Shown in pieces: positions 44,894-54,403 of a DNA stretch of 64,000 bases (position 1 is its first letter; each line of letters opens with the position of its first letter). Under the pieces are notes generated by a model. That model ran no database searches. It was not told the origin of the DNA and saw only the letters and a program-made list of their open reading frames with translations. Made by a program: the position numbers and the translations under genes. The stretch comes from Oikopleura dioica (taxonomy: Eukaryota; Chordata; Appendicularia; Copelata; Oikopleuridae). The DNA lies in NCBI GenBank assembly GCA_907165135.1, contig OU015567.1, forward strand, positions 129,001 through 193,000. Direction: 5' to 3'.

Positions 44894-46652
44894 TTAAAAT
44901 ATAGCAGCTTGTTTGGTGAGACAGACTTTTGTCCAAAACTTGAGTTTCTTCTTTTCTTTTCCAGTCACTTTAATTATCTCGGATTTCCTCTTGAATGCCT
45001 TCAAAACTTCCTCACACTCTGCCTTGCAGGGGAGCGCGTCGAAGTGACCCCTTTTAATCGCGCGAACGCAGACTTGTCGCTTGATGGCGATGTTCATCAG
45101 TTCTTCGACTCGGGCTGGATTGGAGGTGCTCGGTTTGCCCATCACTTTCTCCTTCAGCTCTTTTTGGCATTTGTTCAAACCGATGAGAACTGCGTCCGTC
45201 TGATAATTAATAAGGTCAATTTTCATGAAGAATTTGCAAACCTCTTTGTCTCCGCCGACAAAAGAAGCAACTTGTGTCCAATTGATGAGCCCCGCTTCCG
45301 ATCCTTCCGGAGCGGCGCAGTATCGTCGAGCTCTTACTTTTTCCCAGGGCTTGAGAGAAGGCTTGCTTGACAGAGAAATCGGCGTCGGGGAAGATAAAAG
45401 GGTTGTTCTGGTAGTTAGCGGCTTTGGCGAGGTTTGTAGCGACGCTTAAAGGTATAGGAAAATTTTTTTTTGTCATTTCTTACCGATTTCAGGTTGAGAT
45501 GTATTCTCTTTTGTCGTAGTCGTCGTTGTAGTCGTTGTGGTCGTTGATGTTGTCGTTGTCTTTGTCGTTTCTGGCGGCGATGTTGGGGGCAGCGGCCCGA
45601 TATTATCATTGATCCAGTCGATGAAATTGGAAACCTTGGCCCATTCTCCTGGATTTCCGGCGCGAGCACAACCGATTCCCCAACTTGTCACTCCGGCCAG
45701 AACAGCGTTTCCATTGATTTCGCAAATTAAGGGTCCTCCAGAATCACCTAAGATCCGATAATCACTTTTAACTCTGCACTGAAACTTACCTTGACAAGCG
45801 TCGCGACCTCCACCGATGGCCCCGGCGCAAATCATCGTTTCTGGATGATGATCTTAAAGAGAGATCTTAATGATTAGAAATTTGAACTGATCTTACCCTG
45901 TTCCTTGACGCAGTAGTTGTCGTCGAAGATCTCGACATTGACCGAGTTCAAAATGTCGACTTGTTTTCCGAAGGATTCGTGATCCATTCCCCAGCCAGCA
46001 GTGTAGCACTTGGACATGACAGGCCACTCCCAATCAACTGGCGGCAAGCACGCGTACTTGTGCTCGATGATTTCCGCCACGTCTTCTTCCAGAGTCAGGA
46101 GGCAAACGTCGTTTTGGAAATGGCGGAAAGAGAAACCCAGATGCTCAACAATTTTTGTCACTTTCAGGATTTTCTCGCCCTCGTCAACTACTTTCCGACT
46201 TTTAATTGTTCATTTTCTCTGTTGTCATCCACAGTCAGTAAGAAATAACCATGTTTTGGAATCGATCATCAAGTCAATAAAAAATTGAAAAAAAAAGAAC
46301 ATTTCCTATAATCGTTGACATGAGCGATTATATCCTTGGGAGCAGCGCCGTGGCAGCAGTGCGCGGCAGTCAAAACATGTTTCCCGTCAAGAAGAGATCC
46401 TCCGCAGGTTGCTCCGCTTCTTCCGATGCGAAGTCGCACGATGAATGGCCAAGCGTCTCTTTTGACATCTCCTCCACCGACGATTCTCGCCGAGCTCAGC
46501 CACCTTCAAAAATCAACGAGTCTGAATCGAGTAATTTTCTACCTCGAAAAAGGGTTCACTTGTTCTCTTGCCTCGCAATAAGTCCACGTCTCTGGAATTT
46601 CCCATTTTCCAGCCGCAACAACGCTCAAAAATGCCCCGAAAAGCTTCATCAT
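44894..46652 (-). CDS. trypsin-like serine protease with Thr-rich linker and novel Cys-containing C-terminal extension
   Basis: Seven minus-strand exons: 46543-46652, 46306-46503, 46196-46218, 45897-46160, 45790-45852, 45484-45747, 44894-45444; 490 aa. Introns 2 and 3 begin GA (87 and 35 nt), others GT. Signal peptide MMKLFGAFLSVVAA; activation site SAR-IVGGG; catalytic His in LTAAHC, Asp in QNDVCLL, Ser in GDSGGP; DACQGDS puts Asp at the S1 site, predicting cleavage after Lys/Arg. The domain ends FIDWINDNIGP, followed by PPTSPPETTKTTTT..., a Ser/Pro/Lys segment and about 150 residues with six Cys (RYCAAPEG, FVGGDKEVCKF, NKCQKELKEKV, KRQVCVRAI, LPCKAECEEVL, KVCLTKQ). I do not recognise this extension. 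A sialidase-like gene ends 125 bp upstream on the same strand, close enough for co-transcription. Confidence 0.92.
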
Positions 46653-46777
46653 TGAATTTCAAGTAGCGCTTTTTTGACGCTCCTGCTTTGATCATTTGAA
46701 TTTGACATTTTGAATTGAATTTACTGATTATCTTCGGAACGCTTCGGAAAATATTGATTAATTTTTGAAGTAATTTT

Positions 46778-47991
46778 TTATTTTGCAACGAACTCAATTT
46801 CAGCAAAATAGATTCCAGTGCCGAGCGGCGAGACCTGTCCTTCAAACCACGACCAATCTTGGGATTAATAAGTTTAAAAATTACACCCTTAAAATTGAAC
46901 CTTCACAGCGTCTTAACGGACTGGTATAATTAGCCACCAAATATCTCTTCCCTGAAATCCTGACTATCGACGGAAAAGCAGTGTCCCCGCATCCCGGAAG
47001 GTCCAGAAGTTTCTCAAATGAGCCCTCCGTTTTGTCCATTTTCCAAAGTGCGGTTCCGTGCGGTCGAGTTGAATACGCCCCGAGATCGATCAAATGGTGG
47101 AGGTTCTCGGGAAGGGAGGAATTGCGCTCGTTGAAGAATGTTCCCGTTGGATCTGTTCGCGCGATGAGAAACAGCTCTAGAATCAGTTTAATTTTCAAGA
47201 TTCCTCAAAAATGGACCGTTTGCGTGGCGAAACATTCTGACTGACTCGTAAATGTACGGGTCGGAGCGTTCCTTCAAGGAACTTCCTTGAACCAGTTCCA
47301 TTTGCCAAGCGAGTTTTTCTCCGCCCAGAATGTTCTACTCCCCCAGCCTGTACTATCTCCGTCTTCATTTCTACCAACGCCGAAGAGATTTCCTTCTTTT
47401 TCTGGGTATTCGATTTTTGAAAGAGTAAAATTCAAGTTTTTATAACCAAATGCCCAGATCAAAAGCAAAGCCGACCTCAGAAATGCCCCCAGAGTACGAA
47501 ATAATATTCTGTTCATCTGCAGGCTCCCAACTAATTCCGTCAGCTGATTTGTTGAAATGAAGAACAATGCTTCCCAGATTAGCCGTGTAGTGCTCGCCGA
47601 AATAGCTCGAAACAAAGTGCGTCCCGTTTTCTTCTGAAAATTGCCACATCACTTCTCCGGGCTCGACGATCGCTTCCGGCTCGCTCCAGCTGTTTCCTTC
47701 TCTTTGCATTCGGTAGACATTGTCTGGCGAAAACTCGATCGGATTCGTCCCCGCTTTGAAAAAGAAAAAGAAGAGAACTTCCTCTGCAACGATGAAATAA
47801 GGCTCTCGCATGTCGAAGCCGATTTGCAGAACGGTTTCTATCTCCCAGGCAAAAGTCAAACCGTTCCCCGGATAAGGAGCAGAGGCTTACTCAAATGCTT
47901 TTAAACCAAAAGAAATCTATCCAAACCTATGATCATTTCTGTTTCATTCGACGCAAAATGGCTCTTCGAAGACCTTGAATTTTTTCGACAT
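46778..47991 (-). CDS. sialidase-like (beta-propeller) protein
   Basis: Six minus-strand exons (47946-47991, 47454-47885, 47307-47401, 47217-47271, 46901-47176, 46778-46857), 327 aa. The five introns start GA, GC, GG, GT and GT, and only this combination keeps the frame. Sequence blocks: FDMREPYFIVAE, FFFKAGTNPIEFSPDNVY, GEVMWQFSEE, SYFGEHY, FGVGRNEDGD, WGSRTFWAE, DPYIYESVRMFRHA, LFLIART, LLDLPGCGDTAFPSIVRI, LVANYTSPL. These resemble bacterial-type exo-sialidase/BNR propeller proteins as I remember them; family assignment is tentative and substrate unknown. No signal peptide is evident (MSKKFKVFEEPF), suggesting a cytosolic protein. Confidence 0.65.
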
Positions 47992-49130
47992 TTTGCAGAA
48001 AAAATAATTGAAAATGAAACGCGGCGAAAATTTTCCTGAATCCAATAAAAATTCGATCATCGTGGATGATAATTCCGACATTGTTGTTTGCTTGCTGCGA
48101 TCAGTTAGACAGTTTCTAACATCGAATATTTTTTAATTGTCTGAACCGTGGCTGGACAGGATAAGGAAACTCTGCGCCAAAACTGACTTGGAACTGATAC
48201 TGATTCAAAACTGGGCCAAATTCTTCTCCTGATTGCGTCAGATCATGGTCTTTCAAGAATTGTTTATTTTGAACAAGCTCAATTTTCTTATTAAATTCAG
48301 AAATAACATTTATAATTCAACCCTTGTCAATGTCCCACCAGCTGGCCGAAAAGCAAAAATGAATAAATAACAGTAAAAACCGCATTTCTCTTGACCTCAA
48401 TTTTATCACATTTTAATAACATGCATCTCAGAGGCCGCATCTGGAAATTTTCTCTTGAAAAATGCAAATAAAGAAATTATCATTTTCGAACAATTTTTTT
48501 TTTATTAAAAATAATATATGAGTTCTTCGAGTCTCCTGGTTTGTTTTTTTTTCATATTCTGAAGCAAAAACAAAGTGCTGATGCAATTAAAACAAGCCCC
48601 TTAGCTACTGTAGCAGCTCTTTTGTTTGTCAGTCGGAAGCTGCCCGTTTGAAAATTTCTTGTTTAATCAAAATGCGATAACGCGTTATGTCTTTGACGTT
48701 TCGCTCAGAAGCATTGTCGAAAATTGTTTGTAGAGAATTAACTTTCCAGCTGCGGTATTTGGACATGCGAGTGAACCAAAGACACACAGAAGGAAGCAGA
48801 AAAACTGGGGCAATTCAAATTTAAGCACCAAAGAGACCAAAGAGTCGCCATTCCTCATTTCAAAATTCTGAATTTGGTTTTTCTTTGTTTTGCAGAACCA
48901 AAAGTCGGAATAATTCAGATTAGAGTTCCTTTTATTGTTCTTCTGTTTGAACGCGCAGAGAAAAAGAAGAGAGAGTCGACCCAAGCAGTCTACAAGTGAT
49001 AAAAGTACAGAGCCATCAAGCCCAAAACAGCGGAAGAGAATGAAAGAGTGCGTGCCCACAACAAGCGCCAATTCAATGGCCGGGAAGCTGAGCAAAAGGT
49101 AGACCTTCCGTGAAAACGAGAAGAATTATC
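47992..49130. other. intergenic, no firm gene
   Basis: A minus-strand 136-codon ORF (48685-49095) with two hydrophobic stretches overlaps the probable 5' region of the next gene and lacks splice or family support; not called. Otherwise AT-rich. Confidence 0.35.
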
Positions 49131-50984
49131 ATGTCAGAGCAGAAGGAGAGATCAGTTCACTCGGAGCTCCGCAAATTCTCGAATTTTAGAAAATAATTTG
49201 GATTTCAAAAATACGATTTAGTTCTTAGTGTTTAGACTAAACAGTTAAGTGTTTCTAGCTGTCTGACTAATTTACTCAGACATTGACTGAAACGGAAATG
49301 CATTGAGATGAGTTTGTGTAGCTCCTGAGTTATTTTGTTGTTAGGAGGGAAACTGCGCCGATAATCTCCTACTCGAACCCGCAAAGATCCAGTTCCAGGG
49401 TCAAACGTGAGAGCTCGTACAACAGGCGACTCACAATCGCCGAAAACTCAGGTTAGTTTTGATCTTCAACGCTGATGGTATCAATTCTTTTATTTTTGAT
49501 CGTTTTTTTTTTGTTTATCATCGAAGTCTATCTTTACCGAAAACCCGAAATTCATAAGTCTTCAGCTTTTTATTTTCTATAAGCCTTATAGTATAAGGTC
49601 TTTTTGTAAAAAATAGTTTGGAATTTTTATCTTAATTTCCGAAAAATCAATTTTCAATTGTTGACAAGTAGATTATTGACTGTTGACATTGATAGCGATA
49701 GAAATATTTATCGTCTGCGCTCGGGACGGATGCTTCTCCGGAAAGAACAATTCGTTCTTAAATTTGGAGAGATGGATTCGGAGAGTGTCTCGAGCACAAA
49801 ATCAACTTCGTTTTCAGGAAGATCTCTGCTTTCGAGAAGGACGATGTCCTCCGCCGCGAGTTCTGCTGATCCGAGGTTGAGAAAGACGCCAATTGCTCCG
49901 CAGGTACAGAACTTTTCGCTTCTTTGCTTATTTTTTATTGCTGTTTCTTGACAGATATCTAAAATATTAACTTATTTTTATATAAGTTATTATTTTAATT
50001 TACTTTTATCAATTATTAATAATAATTAAATAATTAAGGACTCCCCCATCAACCCATTTCCTCAAAAAGTCTAAAATTCAAATACAGCCATATTTTGGCG
50101 AAATATGGACTTTTTTGTCAATTTTCGTCGAAAAGGCCAATTTTCAAACGCGATTTTAAGGGTGAAGGAGTCGAGATAGCCCCGAAAAAATGAGGCCTCA
50201 AAATCGATTTTTGACCTCTAGAATCCATTTCCGGGGTCAAAATTATGAAGGGCCCACTTTTAATTTTTCGAAAATTGATGACGGGGGGGGGGTCCTTAAA
50301 TACTATATAAAGATAATTTATTATAAATAAATAAATAGTTATTTGATTTGTAATTAGACATATAAATTATAAAAAAGAAGAAAAAATAATTGTGGAATCT
50401 TTCTCATAAAGCCTCATCTTTTTATCATCTTTCTAATTAAGCCAATTGCGGAATTTGTCACGATTCATTTCGGAACAAAATCGGTTCTCGTAAATGCGAA
50501 TTGCACGATTTTCTACGTTTTCCGCTATATTCTTCATCTTTACGAAGGTAATTAACCTATCGCGCTGAATAGAATCACCGAAGCCATTGTAGGTCAAGAC
50601 AAGGAAAAGTTGGAGAATATTCCTGAATCGCTGGTTGCCCAGAAACGGCTAGCGCAGTGCACGAGTTCGTATGATCTCACTGACAAGAACGGAAATTGTC
50701 TCGACATCGCGGAGAAGCCAAACACAGCCAGGGCCAAAGACTTTCTCAAAGGAAGACAGTGAGTCATTCAAACTTTTCTCCAAGGGAAAATGTTGTTCAG
50801 GGATTACAACTTGTCGAAAATATTCCGAAACGGGAAAAAGAAGATTTTGTACAGTCACATTTTGGTCCCCGAATCACTCAATGCGGCGAGGTCGGGCAGC
50901 GTTTTGAACAGAAGACCGAAATCTAAAGATGTGCGGAGTAATTCGAGAAGATCGATGCATTCTTTGAACTCGAAAGGCGAATAA
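49131..50984 (+). CDS. CXorf65-like protein
   Basis: Six exons: 49131-49180, 49345-49451, 49770-49903, 50442-50547, 50584-50758, 50801-50984; 251 aa; intron 1 starts GA, others GT. N-terminal half is Ser/Arg-rich and disordered (MSEQKERSVHSELRKF, SYSNPQRSSSRVKRES, STKSTSFSGRSLLSRRTMS). The conserved part runs AEFVTIHFGTKSVLVNANCT..., YDLTDKNGNCLDIAEKP, NLSKIFRNGKKKILYSHILV, which follows the (F.TI..G....VN.NC....L..I) ... YDL.D..GN pattern of the uncharacterised CXorf65 family. The tail is basic (RRPKSKDVRSNSRRS). Function unknown. The third intron contains a family-1 MITE. Confidence 0.7.
50034..50299. mobile_element. TTAA-flanked MITE, family 1, in an intron
   Basis: TTAA at each end; GGACTCCCCCATCAACCCATT at the left and TGATGACGGGGGGGGGGTCC at the right; interior colinear with other copies but with an internal deletion (266 bp). 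Confidence 0.7.
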
Positions 50985-51096
50985 AATCAAATTTTACGTG
51001 TTTTTCAGACAAAGCCCCTTCACAGTTTCACGATCGTGGATTTTTGATAACAATCAATTTTATTGCTCTTTTTCGAATAAGAAATATTGATGAGGA

Positions 51097-51413
51097 TTAC
51101 TCTTCTGAGTAGAGCGGGAAGCTTCGCTGGTAAAACTTGTTCATCATTGACCGCTGAAAATATTTATCAATGATTATTTTTTCAACAAAACAAACCTTGA
51201 AGAGCTCTTGTTGGTCGTTATTTTTGTAAAACTTGCTCATCATGTTACGCTTCTCGCGCAAGTTCTCAAAATTCTAAATGAAATAAGCTCTGATAAGAGT
51301 TTCGCGTCCTGAGAAGAAAAGCTGAGTCAGGGTCCTGAGTCAGGCGGAGCAAGCATTCTGCCTCTTACCTCGAAAGCTGACGCTGCTCCAATGATCAAAC
51401 AAATGAAATTCAT
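51097..51413 (-). CDS. tiny secreted protein, 59 aa
   Basis: Three minus-strand exons (51369-51413, 51196-51273, 51097-51153), GT-AG, all phase 0. Signal peptide MNFICLIIGAASAFE, then two similar units: KRNMMSKFYKNN and KRSMMNKFYQRS, each following a basic residue pair, ending LYSEE. The paired K-R-x-M-M-x-K-F-Y units look like a processed peptide precursor; that role is inferred. The first intron contains CCTGAGTCAGG motifs. Confidence 0.6.
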
Positions 51414-52659
51414 TTTTTTGACTCGAAAAGTGATTTTTTTCTCGACTCGATAATGTGATTAAAAACAGGGGCTATTTAAACGCGGATTTTGTGAATTATT
51501 GATAGCGCAAAGGTCGGCGATGCTGGCGAATTTGCGGTCTCTTGATGCTGCATTATCGCGTCTATGAAAATGCGCGAGGTTTTGGATTGGCATTATTCAG
51601 ATGACTGCAGTCCAGTCACGGGACTTCTGTGCTTCGGAATGGACCATCAAACACTTAAAATTGAGGGCGAAAAGTAATGATTAATAAATGCTAAGGAGGA
51701 AGAGGCTCACTTCGAAGAACATTCCTTTCTTCATTTTTATTGAATGAATTCTTGAAATTTCGTAGATCGACAAAATTTTCTTCATCATCGAGAATTTTAT
51801 TTCTCAATTTTCTCCACGTCGGCCCCTCAATTCAACCCTTTTCTATCAGAAAATAGTCAAATCAAAATTTTTCGCAATGAATTCAGTTACTGCTTGTTAA
51901 AAGAAGTCTAAAAATCGACCATCTCCCCCTTACAAGAAAAAGCGAAGACTGCCATGACTTCTATCGATTCATGTCAGAAATGCCATTTTCGATGAAATAT
52001 GTTGATGGTTATTGAAGATGACACTTAATATGGACATATTAGGTCTGTTAATATTTAAAATCGCTAACGAAAGATGTTAAAAATTTTAACTTTAAATAAA
52101 TAAAGGAAAAAATATTTGTTTTAATGGTCAACTAACGAAGAATAAGCAAATGCAAGGTTTTTTGTAGACAGATGACTCTTTTTTGGCATGGATTGATTCG
52201 GGTGTTTGTGCATACTGTATACTGTATACAGTCTACATCAGCATACAGCATATCAGTGAAAAATTAGCTGATTATTTTTTGAAAAACAAAAGAGTAAAGA
52301 AAACTTATTTAACTTTTTATACAATGAGGATGATCTTAAGCTCAGCAATTTTGAGGAGAGGGTCAGCAGCTGACCGTCAGCTTAGCCCGAAATTTTTTTG
52401 AAGTGAGCCAGCTCAGCTCACTGACGTAAACTTTTAGACGCGCTTTTTTGTCAAAGATCCGAGATCGACGAGAATCAGAATTTTTAAAACAAAGTTCCCG
52501 AAAAACCCGATTCCCTAAGTATGTTTTAACTTATCAGGTGAGAATAGAAGGGTATTAAGAAGATATCCCTGTGTCACACCCTCTGTCTCATTTCAGTAAA
52601 AAAGATGAATATGTGTTTATTTCCGAAAATAATCTTTTTCAAAGTAATTTCTTCAGTTT
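51414..52659. other. intergenic, no gene recognised
   Basis: Contains a palindromic ATACTGTATAC/GTATACAG cluster at 52212-52250 and a GCTCAGCTCACTGA-rich stretch near 52400. Otherwise AT-rich without supported ORFs. Confidence 0.4.
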
Positions 52660-53296
52660 CTATGCGAGCTTCAAAATTGCGGGCAGCTCCATGCACTGCT
52701 CAGTTATGAACTCATATTCTTCCGGCGTTGGTTCTCTGTTCATCTTGCTCAGCGCCACTGAAAATTTTAAATAAGAAAATGATGAGTCTTCCTTGTTTTA
52801 AAGGCATTTATTCCTGTCGTCAGGATAAAATTAGGATCATATGGTCTGGGCTCTTTTTTATTAGCTTGGAGAAACCATACTCGCTTCTGATTGGTTGAAT
52901 AGACAACCCATACTCCTACCCTGCCAAACCTTTATGATAAAGGCCATATCTGGGCTGATCTAAGCTTGGCGAACGAATCTATGTCCAAATCCTGAGCCAG
53001 GCCTAGAAAGAGCTCGAACGATGATCTGCGTCGCGTCTTATATTCAAACAAAGCGGCTTTGCCAAGAAAGAAAAAAAATACGATGGATATTTTACAATGC
53101 AACTTTGCGACTTTCTTTTCGAAAAAGCGTCCTTGGAAATTATGGACTTACTCTGCTCGCATCTGTAGTAATACTTGTTGGCCAGCTCTACTTTCGACCC
53201 GAAATCCAATTTGCTCCATCGCCGAAGAGAATGGTCTGTTATCAAAGCACTTTTCGAAAATGAAAAAAGAGTGAAAAATAAAGCGACGACTTTCAT
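52660..53296 (-). CDS. small secreted protein, 80 aa
   Basis: Two minus-strand exons, 53152-53296 and 52660-52757, with a GT-AG intron in phase 1. Signal peptide MKVVALFFTLFSFSKSA; mature part SLRRWSKLDFGSKVELANKY, YYRCEQ, then SKMNREPTPEEYEFITEQC and ELPAILKLA. Two Cys, which could form one disulphide. No family recognised. Confidence 0.6.
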
Positions 53297-54403
53297 ACTC
53301 TTCGCTTTGAATTGATACTTGAGAAATAAAAAAGAAGCGACTTTTATTGCAAATTCTTCGTTGAATTATGAATTTGAGGTAAAGAGCCGATGGAAATGGA
53401 AGAAAAACAAATTTGTTGTAGCGATATTCATTTTTGATGAAAATTTGTTTTCCAGGATGTTTCTTTTCGACCTTGAACAAGAAACAGCGATAAAAGTTCA
53501 GTTTAGTGCAGAAACTTAAGGAGGGGGTCGACGAGAATCGGGATTTCCGTGACCAAAAATGCGGGAAAACCTGATCAGATAGACAAAATCTGAATTTCCT
53601 GGCAAATAAAAAGGGTTGAAAAATTACCCGGCGAGAAGTAGAAAAAATTTTGGCCAAAAAAATTGGTCAAAAATCCAGTGAAAGTAGGACCATTTTCGCG
53701 AAAATGCACCAAAAATAATCATTTTCTACATTGATTTTAGGCTCAACAGATTCGTGAGGATCTGAAGACTCCAAAAATATAAGATTCATGCACAGACCAT
53801 GTGTATACGGGAAATTACGATCACCCCTGAAAAAATTTTTCAGAGGTCATTGAACTGACCTTTTTAAGGTAGTTGAGCTGAGCGGACCCAAATAAGAGCT
53901 TACCTGAGCTGGTTGAGCTGAGCTGAGTCGAGATATTAGGCAGAACAGATCATGTTCGAAAATAATTGACCTGAGCTGAGTGAAAATGGTTTAAGCAAAT
54001 TTAAGAAAATAAGATCATTTTCAAAAATCACTGAGCAGCTGCTCAGCTCAGCAAATTTGTAACTTTGCTTCAAATATCTAAAAATACTGATCATCTTTTG
54101 TCTTGTTTTGTTATCAAACCCCATTATGAATAGCCCATTAATGATTCTCTTGTTGCCGAGAGAAAGTGAAAAAGCGCCGTTTTGGATCGTAAAAATAAAC
54201 CATAAATGCGTCATCCCGTCCAGCTCCACTCCTGCCCGACTCTTGAAAAGAGAAAGAACCTTCCCCGCGGGCGTGCTGCATCAATTCAGACCGCTCTGGC
54301 TGAGAAAATTTCGAATTGATAAAAAAGACTGTGCACTGTTTCTTTCCTGTTCCCGTCAATGATTTAGAAGTTTGGTTTTTTTTTGAAGAAGAGAAATTGC
54401 GAA
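53297..54403. other. intergenic with a partial TTAA MITE
   Basis: 53516-53780 is an inverse, partial family-3 copy (TTAAGGAGGGGGTCGACGAG). 53860-54060 is rich in GAGCTGAGC-type repeats. ORFs on both strands around 54110-54362 are unsupported. Confidence 0.45.

Noticed and set aside
47281-47291. An 11-nt GT...AG stretch in the sialidase-like gene that would restore the frame if removed
   Set aside because: Far too short for an intron; a 35-nt GG-AG intron (47272-47306) explains the frame equally well.
48685-49095. 136-codon minus-strand ORF with hydrophobic stretches
   Set aside because: No splice partners, no recognisable domain, and it abuts the 5' region of the CXorf65-like gene; hydrophobic content can arise from AT-rich DNA by chance.
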